DNA from: JAAYXE01 sp964391195
GTDB taxonomy: Bacteria; Chloroflexota; Anaerolineae; Anaerolineales; UBA4823
Direction: 5' to 3'
NCBI GenBank assembly: GCA_964391195.1
Contig: CAYMLG010000009.1
Location: 51,080-115,079, forward strand
DNA: 64,000 nt
The position numbers and the translations under genes were made by a program. The notes under the pieces are model-generated. The model searched no databases. It was given only the letters and a program-made list of their open reading frames with translations, and was not told where the DNA came from. Shown here one piece after another: positions 1 to 8,600 of this stretch. Each line of letters begins with the position of its first letter. The first letter of the stretch is position 1.

Positions 1-138
1 CATCACCAGTTCCATTACCCCCTGGGAATCAACGATCCCTTCCTCCAGGAAGGAAGCGGTGTCGCCATAGCGGAATCCGTCATTGCTGAACAGAATGTTC
101 TTCGCGATGTAGTCCCTTATCTCAGCTTCGTGATTCAT
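1..138 (-). CDS. Acyl carrier protein, 5' part only
   Basis: The first 46 codons of a minus-strand gene that runs out of the window. The peptide begins MNHEAEIRDYIAKNILF and contains EEGIVDSQGVMELV, which matches the helix-2 D-S motif of acyl carrier proteins; the Ser is the expected 4'-phosphopantetheine attachment site. A GAGAGGAAAAG Shine-Dalgarno stretch precedes the ATG. The D-S-x-G-V-x-E-L form is common in stand-alone carrier proteins next to ligases or sugar and lipid modification genes, so it may not be the housekeeping fatty-acid ACP. The rest of the operon is out of view. Confidence 0.8.
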   Translation of the reverse strand, partial: MNHEAEIRDYIAKNILFSNDGFRYGDTASFLEEGIVDSQGVMELVM

Positions 139-575
139 CTTTTCCTCTCTATCTGATCAATTCTGGATCTCTAACCCCACTAGAATCGAAAGATTTCCTC
201 TTTCGTTGATCGACGTTCTCATCCCCCTGTCAATCCCCACTTTGCCGTATTCGCTGGTTCAAGCTGTACTTTCAGCCGTGGAAACCCATTCATCTGCCGG
301 GCCGCTCCGCTGTCCGGGTGTTTGTTGCCCACCAGTCGCGCCTGCGGTCACCGCTACTGCTATTAACGACAAAATGGGAAAAATGTAACACTTTACAGAT
401 TAGTAATTAATTTTTGCCTGGTTCTATGCTATGTTAAGGGGAGTTGAATTGGACTAAACCTAGGCAAGTTATAGAGTGCTGGGCCAGTTCACCATCCAAT
501 CCTTAGGTCGCCATGAGGGGAGAATTAAAAGGCGCCTGCTTCCACAGAGAGAAATAGCTTACGAGGAGTGAGTAT
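139..575. other. Intergenic region between divergent genes
   Basis: No convincing gene in 437 bases. It must hold the promoters of the leftward acyl carrier protein gene and the rightward propeller gene, but I found no promoter with good -35 and -10 boxes. A small inverted repeat, CGAAAGA-5-TCTTTCG, lies at 187-205 near the acyl carrier protein start. The stretch at 380-440 is AT-rich and the likeliest promoter zone for the gene at 576. A 60-codon frame at 206-388 has no ribosome site or recognisable product. Confidence 0.5.
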
Positions 576-3302
576 ATGAGCCGATACACTACCCGTTCCC
601 TTTCCCTGCTGTTAATCCTTACGATCTGGATAACCACTTTTTGCCAGATTGCCTTCGTCCCCACTCCGGGCGCTGCCGACCCGGGGGCAAATGGTTCCGT
701 TTATCTCCCATATGTCACCCGGCCTGCCAGTTCGGACCCTGGGGTTCCTGGAGGCCCTGGAACCCCCTCCGACCCCGGCGCATCGGGAGACGGCCAGTGG
801 TCGATGGCCGGAGCGAACCCTGAACGAACTTCCTGGGTCGAAGAAGAGGTCAAGGGAAACTTGCGTCCTGCCTGGTATAAACCCTTCGAACCCTACATTC
901 TACCCAAGGTTCAGATCATCACGGCCAACAACCTGCTCTATATTTCCACCTCCCGAGGCCTGTATGCTCTAGATGCGGTCACCGGGGAAGAGCGCTGGGT
1001 CTACCCCACCGAGCTTCCTCTCGGCCACTCGCCGACAATCGCCGGCGGGGTCGCCTTTGTCGGCGGGTATGACCACAAGCTCCACGCCGTGGATGCCTTG
1101 ACCGGCCAGGGTCTGTGGACCTTTGAGGCCGGGGCCGGGTTCGACACCAACCCCCTGGTTGTCGAGGGGAAGGTTTTTCTTGGCAATCGCGACGGCAACT
1201 TCTACGCCATCCATGCCGAAGGGCCTTCCCGTGGGCAGCAAGCCTGGAAATTCCAGGCCGGCGCCCCGGTGCTGTATTCCGCGGCTTACAAGGACGGCGT
1301 AGTGTTTTTCGCCGCCAACAACGGCTATGCTTATGCCCTGGATGCCGGCACCGGGGAACAGGTGTGGAGATCGGACCCGCTGCCCGGGTCTGGCTTCCAG
1401 TCCTGGTGGCCGGTTGTTTATGGCGACCGGGTGATCTTTGCCGGCAGCAATAATTACCGCGTCCTCGAGCCCGGCCTGCACACACAGCTCTCCAGGCTGG
1501 ATACCGCCGAGGTCTTTCCCAACCACAATAACGATCCGCGCGGGACACTGATCGGCCCCTCCGGCAATGTGCCCGGGAATTGGGTGGCCGGCACCATGAC
1601 CGTAGACGCCTCGGCGGCCCTCAATTATCTGCAGTCCAAGCCCTGGCGCCGCACCTACTTCGTCCTCGACCGCTCCACCGGCGAGGAGCGGGAGGTCGCT
1701 CCGGTGCTGTGGACCGGCACTCACAGCGGCAACCGCTACCCCCCAGTGGTCGGCGGAGACGGGGTGCTTTACCAGCAGAACAACTATATGTCGGACCCGA
1801 ACATCAATGGCGGGCAGGTTTCCGGTTGGATGCTGGGCACCCCCTATATCAGCATCGTTACCGGAGATTGGGCTGCGGTGGATGAGCCGCACGCTTTCTC
1901 CGCCGGTGGAAATGTGATCTACTGGAACCTGTGCTGCGACCGCCAGGCCGGCGGCATCGACATCTCCCGCCCGCTGCAGGCGCCCGGGTCGGGTTCCGGA
2001 GGCCGGGAATGGACCTACTTCAGCTACGATCTCTACCGCGTCGCGCCCGGCTACGACCAGCAGATTTATAACGAGTTCCGGTCCGCGAACGACTACGGGT
2101 CCGAGACGATGGTGTACGGCAGCGAAGATGGGGTCTACGGCTATCACGGCGATCAGAACCCACCCGTTCCATATAACGGCCGGCTGTACATGCACCGCGG
2201 CAACGTGGTGTTCGCCTTCGCCCCGGGAGGCGGGGCTTCCTCGCCGCTGCCGGTGGCGAAAACTGTGCCTGTCCAAAACGCCGGCATCTCCAAGAGCGAC
2301 GACCAGCTCCGGGCGATGCTCGCTGCTCAGGTGCAGCAGATGATCGATGCGGGGCATTTGCAGCCGGGATACAACGTCGAAGGCCTGATCAACAGCCGCG
2401 CCCGGGACTGCGCCGACCTGTTGGGGGATTACTTCCACCATCCGGGCGACACGCTGCTGACCCTCAGCCTGGCGCTGCCCCATCTTCCCCAGAACCTGCA
2501 GCAGCAGGTGAAAGACTACATGCAGGCCGAGTTCAGCGCTTACCCCCCATACCGGTACAACCACATCGGCTGGAGGAACGGGGAGCCGCGGGAGTACACC
2601 GCCCGGCCGCCCGAGTTCGAATCGGACCGGGCCAGCTATGGCCCCCAGGAGGAGGTCTACAATTTCCCGGGCTGGCGCTTCGCCCCCCACGCGTTCTATG
2701 CTCTGTGGAAATACGCCGAGGTGTTCCCGAACGAGGCCAGGAACATCTTTAATGCCGCCCGAGACGAGCTCCCCTCGGTTCCCGGGGACAATGCGCTGCG
2801 CGAGATGCCGCACATGCAGAACGCCTTCATCGCCGGCTACACCGGCTATCTCGAGCTGCAGAAACTGGCCGGCGAGAATCCCTCGTCCAATGTCCAGTCC
2901 GAGTTGAACCGGCTGAAGAACTTCCGGGTCTCCAACTTCACCATCGAGGTGGATGAAGAGCCCAGGAGCTACTGCCGCAGCCTCAACGTCTCGCGGAACT
3001 TCCTGTACATGGTCCCCGAACTGGCGGACCATCTGCGGGCCAACGCCGGGCCCCAGGTCCAGGCGGCGCTGTCCGAGTACGAGCGGATCGCCCCCTACTG
3101 GTTCGTCACCCGCGCCCCGGTCGCCTTTGGTGAAGGCGCCACCGCTCACCTCTACGATGCCTTCTCCCTGTTCCAGGCCCGGGCGCTGATCCTGGGTAAC
3201 TCGCGACAGGAGCTGCTCAAATACCTGGATGTACCCGCTTTCAAGGTCGGGGATCTCTTCTACATCCAGAAGCTGATCATGATTTTGGAAGCCGGTGGCT
3301 AA
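576..3302 (+). CDS. Secreted PQQ-type beta-propeller protein with helical C-terminal half
   Basis: 908 residues. The N-terminus has a basic start and a hydrophobic stretch (about residues 8-28), read as a signal peptide, then GSVYLPYVTR and a Pro/Gly-rich linker. Residues about 95-300 carry at least four PQQ/quinoprotein-type blades (LYALDAVTGEERWVY, HAVDALTGQGLWTF, YALDAGTGEQVWR); more blade-like sequence follows to about 590. Residues about 600-908 are helix-rich with aromatic and His clusters, possibly an alpha/alpha toroid as in polysaccharide lyases, but that is a guess. The start follows a clear GAGGAG site. Such propellers act in scaffolding, dehydrogenation or binding; no catalytic set can be assigned. 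It stands alone, convergent with the glycan cluster. Confidence 0.75.
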   Translation: MSRYTTRSLSLLLILTIWITTFCQIAFVPTPGAADPGANGSVYLPYVTRPASSDPGVPGGPGTPSDPGASGDGQWSMAGANPERTSWVEEEVKGNLRPAWYKPFEPYILPKVQIITANNLLYISTSRGLYALDAVTGEERWVYPTELPLGHSPTIAGGVAFVGGYDHKLHAVDALTGQGLWTFEAGAGFDTNPLVVEGKVFLGNRDGNFYAIHAEGPSRGQQAWKFQAGAPVLYSAAYKDGVVFFAANNGYAYALDAGTGEQVWRSDPLPGSGFQSWWPVVYGDRVIFAGSNNYRVLEPGLHTQLSRLDTAEVFPNHNNDPRGTLIGPSGNVPGNWVAGTMTVDASAALNYLQSKPWRRTYFVLDRSTGEEREVAPVLWTGTHSGNRYPPVVGGDGVLYQQNNYMSDPNINGGQVSGWMLGTPYISIVTGDWAAVDEPHAFSAGGNVIYWNLCCDRQAGGIDISRPLQAPGSGSGGREWTYFSYDLYRVAPGYDQQIYNEFRSANDYGSETMVYGSEDGVYGYHGDQNPPVPYNGRLYMHRGNVVFAFAPGGGASSPLPVAKTVPVQNAGISKSDDQLRAMLAAQVQQMIDAGHLQPGYNVEGLINSRARDCADLLGDYFHHPGDTLLTLSLALPHLPQNLQQQVKDYMQAEFSAYPPYRYNHIGWRNGEPREYTARPPEFESDRASYGPQEEVYNFPGWRFAPHAFYALWKYAEVFPNEARNIFNAARDELPSVPGDNALREMPHMQNAFIAGYTGYLELQKLAGENPSSNVQSELNRLKNFRVSNFTIEVDEEPRSYCRSLNVSRNFLYMVPELADHLRANAGPQVQAALSEYERIAPYWFVTRAPVAFGEGATAHLYDAFSLFQARALILGNSRQELLKYLDVPAFKVGDLFYIQKLIMILEAGG

Positions 3303-3398
3303 GCCAGAGGCTAAGCCACCGGCCAGCCGGTGATGCGCGCGAGAAGCGGTGGGCGGCCGGGCCTTTTCGCAGGGCTCGGCCTGTCCGCCGCTTTTCAT

Positions 3399-4832
3399 TT
3401 AGCTCTCCTCCTTCTTGCGAAGGGTTTTTTCGATCACAATCAATCCGCCAAAGAACATCCACCCCACCAGGCTCGACCGGGTCCCATCCAGGCCGACATT
3501 GTAGACGAAGGGGATCACCCAATCGCCCAGCATAGCCCCGGCCAGGGTGCCGGCTGTGGCTCCGACGGCCGAGAGCACGAAAGCCCGTGCGAAGCCATCG
3601 GGCAAGGCGTTGCGCAGACGCAGCGCCAACCCGGCGGCTTCGGCGTGGAACCATAAAAAGCAAGCCATGCCCAGCGCTCCGGTTTGCGCCAGGATGTCCA
3701 CATAGTTGTTGTGAGAGTTATACGGGACCCACCAGCCCATGATGGGCGTGTAGGCGGATTGCCAGTAATAGTTCGCCGGCCCCAGGCCGAGGAAGGGGCT
3801 GACCTTGATCATCTGCAAGAGGTTCGCCCAGGCGGCCAGGCGGGTGGTGAGGCTGTACTCGTTGTCGCCCACCATCACAAAGCCAACCACCTTATCAAGC
3901 TGGGTGAGGGCGCCCAATACGGCCAGCGCCCCAACGAAAATGCTGAGGTTTGGGGCCCCCACGGCGAAAGTCACCGCGATGGCGATCAGCGGCGGCATCC
4001 AACCGGAAGTCCACGACTGGCCAACGATCATACGCACGAAGAGTAGAAACACGAAGATCGTCCCTAACAGAACCCGCTGGCGAGTGGTCAGCGTCCCGTT
4101 GAAGACCATCTGTCCGAACGGCAGCACCAGGGCCCAGATCCAGAAGACGCTGCCGGAGAGGCCGCTGGGGATGATGGGCAAGAGGTTGAGCGAAAATGCG
4201 CCGCCGAGGCGCCGTATGGCGGACAGCACGGCCAGAACCAGGACGATCCACACCATGCGTTCCAGCCACTTGATATCTTTAATCTGGTGAGCCACGAGCA
4301 GGAAAGCCAGCGCCGAGAGCAGGTAAATAGCCAGTCCACCGATGCGGGCTGTGATCGAAGCGGTGTGGATGTTGATCAACATCGTCGGGTTGCCGAGGAT
4401 AAAAGCCGCCAATGCCACCGCGCTCAACGCCAGAATCGGGGGGATGGTCCTGGAACGGACCAGCCGGAAGCTCCGCTGCCGCCACATATCCAGGAACCAC
4501 AACCCCACCATCAATACCAGGACGATCACCGGCGGGGGTAGGGCGCTGCCCGTGCCGGTGCCGAGTGCGAAGGGGATGCTCCCGGCTGTGATCAATATCG
4601 CCAGAATACCCGCCTCCGGCCGCTTGAGCAGATACAGCACCGTGCCGATCCCCATCAGGAGCGCCACGACCAGCACCAGGAGCAAGACAAGGTAGGTCAC
4701 ATTGGTTGTGAGCAGTGCGGGGACCATGCTGAACAAGATAGCGCCAAGGATGATGGCGGCCCGCAGCAGCCATGGGTGCTGATAGAAGATCAGGTCCAGA
4801 GATGGTATCCGCGAAATCAAAAGCCTTCTCAT
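3399..4832 (-). CDS. O-antigen ligase/polymerase family membrane protein
   Basis: 477 residues, almost entirely hydrophobic, with about 11-12 predicted membrane segments. A large extracytoplasmic loop near residues 350-390 holds GLGPANYYWQSAY and then YNSHNNYVDILAQTGALGM, the His-Asn-containing signature of the Wzy/WaaL (O-antigen ligase, Wzy_C) superfamily. Members join or polymerise undecaprenyl-linked glycans on the outer face of the membrane. It is the last gene of the leftward glycan cluster, 11 bases after the GT4 gene, so it probably polymerises or transfers the product of this cluster. Ligase and polymerase cannot be told apart by sequence here. Confidence 0.8.
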   Translation of the reverse strand: MRRLLISRIPSLDLIFYQHPWLLRAAIILGAILFSMVPALLTTNVTYLVLLLVLVVALLMGIGTVLYLLKRPEAGILAILITAGSIPFALGTGTGSALPPPVIVLVLMVGLWFLDMWRQRSFRLVRSRTIPPILALSAVALAAFILGNPTMLINIHTASITARIGGLAIYLLSALAFLLVAHQIKDIKWLERMVWIVLVLAVLSAIRRLGGAFSLNLLPIIPSGLSGSVFWIWALVLPFGQMVFNGTLTTRQRVLLGTIFVFLLFVRMIVGQSWTSGWMPPLIAIAVTFAVGAPNLSIFVGALAVLGALTQLDKVVGFVMVGDNEYSLTTRLAAWANLLQMIKVSPFLGLGPANYYWQSAYTPIMGWWVPYNSHNNYVDILAQTGALGMACFLWFHAEAAGLALRLRNALPDGFARAFVLSAVGATAGTLAGAMLGDWVIPFVYNVGLDGTRSSLVGWMFFGGLIVIEKTLRKKEES

Positions 4833-4843
4833 ACGGTAAGTGG

Positions 4844-6184
4844 TTATTTATCGGCGCCGGTTAGCTGCCACAGGGTTTGCCTCAGGATGGCCCGACCGTG
4901 GTACGAAAGCTCGCTTAACTGGTCATTTAGAGTACGCTCTACGTGATCTGGCGCGTGCTTCGGGTTTTTCACCCACGAGCGCAGGGTTTCGGTGGTGCTG
5001 GTGAAAGAGAACATCCCCCGGGCCAACTCGAGAGAACGCTGCGAGAGAAGATCCCGCAGGGGAGGGTTCTGGCTCAGCCTGAGGATGTTCTCCCCCAGGC
5101 AGGCCCAGTCTCCAATCGAAAACACCAGCGCGGCCTGCTTCTCCTCGAGTTGGTAACTGAGCTCGCTGCCCAGGCTGGTCACCACCGGTAAACCGGCGGC
5201 CATCATCTCCAGCAGGCGCGTCCGCGTCCCGTAGATGGTCTCATAATGCAGGGCGTCGATATTCAACCCCACATCGCTCTCGGCATAGTAATGCGGGATC
5301 TCGTCCCAGGGGCGCCAGCCAAGCATATGGTAGCGCTCTTTGAAGGATGAGCGCCCGATCCGTTCCAGGAAGCGGTTGTAGACGTTATCCGGAGCCTTAT
5401 AGGTGCTGGCCCCCACCGACACAAAGTGAATTTTGGGGTTGGCGGTCATCGCCCATTCCAGGGCGGCGAACAGCGTGTCGATATCGGTCCAGGTGTTGTA
5501 CCCCCCGCACCACAGGACGGTGAAATCGTCCGGGGAAACGCCCATCTTGCCCAACCAGGGCCGCTTCGGCCGCCGCTCGGGTTCGAGCTCGATGGGCGCT
5601 GCACCGGGCAAGATGACCTGCACGAAGGGGTACCCGAATGACTGCACGTTCAGCCGCCCGGCCATGGCCAATTCGCCCACTAACATGTGTCCTTGCGGCC
5701 CGCCGCAGGCGGAGAACACATCCCCCATCTCCAGGATCCGCTGGTTGAACTGGATGGTTGTCGGGATGCCGCGGTTCGACCCAGAGCGGAAGCTGGCCGC
5801 CTGCTGGATGGTCAGCATGTCGCCATAGATGTCCATCCACACCGGAGTGCGGGTGTGCAGCCGGGTGGCATACAGGCAAGGGTAGAAGTTTACCGCGACC
5901 ACGCAGTCTGGCTGGAACCGGTCGTGAATGGACTGCAGCTTTTTCACCCAGCCCGGGCGCCCGAAAGCGATCTGGTGGTATTCCAGCCGCTCCTGCCAGG
6001 CGGCGGGGATATCCGGCTCGGGCTGCGGCTGCCCGGGCTTTTCGGCGACCGCAGCCAGGCAGACCCTATGCCCATCCAGGATCAGCGGCTCCAGGAACTG
6101 CCAGGTGCGGTAGTTCGCCGCCTCTGTTTTTTGCCCCTTGTTGAACAGCGGGGGGGCGTATCCGAGGAGAAGTATCTTCTTCAT
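4844..6184 (-). CDS. Glycosyltransferase, GT4-like (GT-B fold)
   Basis: 446 residues. The N-terminal domain starts MKKILLLGYAPPLFNKGQKT, a typical GT-B acceptor-side strand and loop. The C-terminal half has the nucleotide-sugar part: VLWCGGYNTWTDIDTLF, then LNIDALHYETIYGTRTRLLE followed by MMAAGLPVVTSLGSELSYQL, which fills the place of the usual E-x7-E donor-binding motif. It should act in the cytoplasm, adding a sugar to a lipid-linked glycan; donor and linkage cannot be told. It lies one base from the epimerase gene and 11 bases from the polymerase gene, so it is co-transcribed with both. It is more divergent from the other GT4 genes here than they are from each other. Confidence 0.75.
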   Translation of the reverse strand: MKKILLLGYAPPLFNKGQKTEAANYRTWQFLEPLILDGHRVCLAAVAEKPGQPQPEPDIPAAWQERLEYHQIAFGRPGWVKKLQSIHDRFQPDCVVAVNFYPCLYATRLHTRTPVWMDIYGDMLTIQQAASFRSGSNRGIPTTIQFNQRILEMGDVFSACGGPQGHMLVGELAMAGRLNVQSFGYPFVQVILPGAAPIELEPERRPKRPWLGKMGVSPDDFTVLWCGGYNTWTDIDTLFAALEWAMTANPKIHFVSVGASTYKAPDNVYNRFLERIGRSSFKERYHMLGWRPWDEIPHYYAESDVGLNIDALHYETIYGTRTRLLEMMAAGLPVVTSLGSELSYQLEEKQAALVFSIGDWACLGENILRLSQNPPLRDLLSQRSLELARGMFSFTSTTETLRSWVKNPKHAPDHVERTLNDQLSELSYHGRAILRQTLWQLTGADK

Positions 6185-6185
6185 A

Positions 6186-7226
6186 TCACAAATGCGCGAA
6201 CAGGTGCCGGTGCGACCGCACCCAGGCGAAAACTTTCTCTAACCCCTCTTCGACGGATACTTTGGGGCGCCAATCCAGCTCCAGGGCGGCTTTCTGGATG
6301 TCGGATATGTACGCCAACTGGTCGCCGGGCCGCCATTCGCTGTACTGGACCGGAACCGGCTCTCCGGCCAGTTTTTCCAACATGGGTCCAAACTCTGCCC
6401 AGATGCTGATCGTCTGCTCCGGCCCTCCGCCGATGTTATAGACCTGGCCTGCAGCCGTGTCGATCTTCTGGATCGCTGCCTCGTAGGCATCGAGCAGATC
6501 TTCGATGAAGAGAATATCGCGCACCTGCTTCCCGTTGCCGTAGATCGAGATCGGGCGCTTCTTCAGGGCGGCGATCATGAACCACACCACCCAGCCCTGG
6601 TCTTCGATCCCAAACTGCCGGTAGCCGTAGATGCAGCTCTGGCGCATCACGACCGTCCTCAGCCCGTAAATGCGGGCGTAATCCCGGGTGTACTGGTCTC
6701 CGGCGCCCTTGGAGCAGCCGTAGGGGGAGTGGAAGTCGAGTGGTTGAGTCTCCGGCACCCCGCAGGGCAGGTCGGCGAAGCGGTAGCGGGTCTCGTCCTC
6801 TACGATGCGCACACCTTCCAGCCCGCCGTACACCTTGTTCGTGCTGGAGAACAGGAAGACCGGGTCGTTCCCGGCGATGCGCGCCGCCTCCAGGGCGTTG
6901 AACGTGCCCAGGGCATTCGCTTCGAAATCCTGGCGAGGGTTTATCACCGAGGTGGTGACCGCTACCTGGCCGGCCAGATGGTATACCCGCTTCACACCGG
7001 CGCTGGCCTGGCACAGCGCCTCGAAATTGGTGAGATCTTCGGCGAACAATTGGAAGGAATCGGGGCCGTGCTGCTCCCGCAGCCAGGCGAGGTTGGCCTG
7101 GCAGCCCGAGCGGGAGAGGTTGTCGAAGATGCGAACCTTGTAACCTTGCTGGATGAGCCGGTTGGCGAGGTTGGAGCCGATAAATCCCGCTCCGCCGGTG
7201 ATGAGAACTGCTGGTTTGTTATTCAT
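6186..7226 (-). CDS. NAD-dependent sugar epimerase/dehydratase, CDP-paratose 2-epimerase-like
   Basis: 346 residues, an extended short-chain dehydrogenase. It shows the Rossmann motif TGGAGFIGSNLANRL near the start, SSTNKVYGG, and the catalytic Tyr-Lys pair in SPYGCSKGAGDQYTRDYARI. The later stretch RQSCIYGYRQFGIEDQGWV and YGNGKQVRDILFIEDLLDAY is the pattern I know from CDP-paratose/tyvelose 2-epimerase (RfbE) and close relatives. The other genes of a CDP-dideoxyhexose pathway (rfbF, rfbG, rfbS) are not here, so the true substrate may be another nucleotide sugar. It sits between two glycosyltransferase genes and presumably supplies a donor to them. Confidence 0.75.
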   Translation of the reverse strand: MNNKPAVLITGGAGFIGSNLANRLIQQGYKVRIFDNLSRSGCQANLAWLREQHGPDSFQLFAEDLTNFEALCQASAGVKRVYHLAGQVAVTTSVINPRQDFEANALGTFNALEAARIAGNDPVFLFSSTNKVYGGLEGVRIVEDETRYRFADLPCGVPETQPLDFHSPYGCSKGAGDQYTRDYARIYGLRTVVMRQSCIYGYRQFGIEDQGWVVWFMIAALKKRPISIYGNGKQVRDILFIEDLLDAYEAAIQKIDTAAGQVYNIGGGPEQTISIWAEFGPMLEKLAGEPVPVQYSEWRPGDQLAYISDIQKAALELDWRPKVSVEEGLEKVFAWVRSHRHLFAHL

Positions 7227-7310
7227 GTTATCTCTCTTCTTTGGTTACAGCCAATGTGACCTGTCATCTCAGCCATCATCCGGCTCCGGGCGCACTGCCG
7301 GGCCGGTGCC

Positions 7311-8600
7311 TCAGGTGAGGGGGGTGAGGGATGCAGCGAGGGGCGCAGGCTGCTCGCGGCTGGTGTAGGGGTGGGCGACCAACTCCAGCATCGACTGCTC
7401 GTAGCGGTCAACCATGTGCTCCAGGGTGAAGTTGTCCAGCACGAACTGCCTGGCGGTCGCGGCGAGTTGGTACCCCAACTCGGGTCGGGCCGCCAGGCGG
7501 CGGATACTGTCCGCCAGGGCAGAGGCGTCCTCCGGGGGGAAGACCAGCCCGGTGTGCATGTCTTTCAAGACCGCGCCCATACCCCCCTGAGCGGTGCCGG
7601 CCACCACCAGCCCGGCGGCCATCCCCTCCAACACCACCCGCCCAAACGGCTCCGGCCAGATGGAGGGGACCAGGAGCACGTCGTACTCTTGCAGCAGGGC
7701 GGGCACCTGTTCGGCGGCTACCTGGCCGGCGAAGCGCACATTGCCGGCCACACCCAGGCTGTCCGCCAGTTTCTCCACCCCACGCTGGTAGCTCGCATCC
7801 CAGGGTGATCCCACCAGGGTCAGCCGGATGCGCGGGTCGCTGGGGAGCAGCAGCTTTAGGGCTTCGACCGCCGTGTGCACGCCCTTCTCCGGCGAGATGC
7901 GGCCCAGGTAGAGCAGCCTCAGCGGGTCTGGCGCCCGGCGGTTCAGCCAGTTTGACTGCGAAGGATCGAACAGCCCGCTGTCGATCCCATTGTGGATCAC
8001 GCGCACGTCCGGCAGGTGGATGCCCAGGCGCTGGTACTCGGCCTGCACCGCCTCGCTGATGCAGATGGTGTGCGCCAACTCCAGCGGTGGGGGAGGGTTA
8101 TGCTTCAGGATCTCCTGGGCCAGCACCCCCAGCACCCGTTTCGGGATCGCCGCCATTCGGGATTGGGCCGGGGCCTTCCAGTACTCCACGTACTGCGAAG
8201 GCAGGCTTGGCCAGTAGCAGGCGAAACGGTAGAGCACCCGGCCGGGCATCAGTTTCTCGGCCAGCGCGGGCACCTGGCGGGGGATATTCCACATCCCGCA
8301 GATGAAAATCAGGTCGGGCTGCAGCCGGGCGACGTGCTCCATCACCTTTTTTTGGTCGTACAGGATGGTGTCCTTCCAGCGAGTGAAGAACTGCAGGGCG
8401 CTCCGCCGGGGAGCAAGATCCATCTCGAACCGCAGCTCCCGGTACACGCCATCACGGGACTCCCGGCTGCCGTAATCGCTGGTGAGCACTTCAACCGTGT
8501 GCCCGCGGCCGCGCAGGCCGTCAACAATTGCTTTGCAAGAGATATCCTGCCCGCCGCGTTCGTAGGGCGGGTAAAAGTTGTGCAGAGTCAGTATTTTCAT
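7311..8600 (-). CDS. Glycosyltransferase family 4
   Basis: 429 residues. It opens MKILTLHNFYPPYERGGQDI, the GT4 N-terminal strand and glycine-rich loop. The donor domain starts at LRLLYLGRISPEKGVHTAVE and contains EPFGRVVLEGMAAGLVVAG, the E-x7-E motif region that binds the nucleotide-sugar phosphate. The start codon overlaps the end of the upstream GT4 gene by four bases (ATGA), a sign of translational coupling. This protein and the next share the layout PPYE/PPFEYGG, F-x-x-GMWN and EKGVHTAVEA, so they are probably tandem duplicates. Donor and acceptor unknown. Confidence 0.85.
   Translation of the reverse strand: MKILTLHNFYPPYERGGQDISCKAIVDGLRGRGHTVEVLTSDYGSRESRDGVYRELRFEMDLAPRRSALQFFTRWKDTILYDQKKVMEHVARLQPDLIFICGMWNIPRQVPALAEKLMPGRVLYRFACYWPSLPSQYVEYWKAPAQSRMAAIPKRVLGVLAQEILKHNPPPPLELAHTICISEAVQAEYQRLGIHLPDVRVIHNGIDSGLFDPSQSNWLNRRAPDPLRLLYLGRISPEKGVHTAVEALKLLLPSDPRIRLTLVGSPWDASYQRGVEKLADSLGVAGNVRFAGQVAAEQVPALLQEYDVLLVPSIWPEPFGRVVLEGMAAGLVVAGTAQGGMGAVLKDMHTGLVFPPEDASALADSIRRLAARPELGYQLAATARQFVLDNFTLEHMVDRYEQSMLELVAHPYTSREQPAPLAASLTPLT

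Noticed and set aside
206..388. 60-codon plus-strand frame before the propeller gene
   Set aside because: No ribosome site, no recognisable pattern, and it lies in the likely regulatory zone between divergent genes.
969..3398. 809-codon minus-strand frame opposite the PQQ-type protein
   Set aside because: Long antisense frames arise by chance in GC-rich genes; the plus-strand product has a signal peptide and clear propeller repeats, the minus one has no domain.
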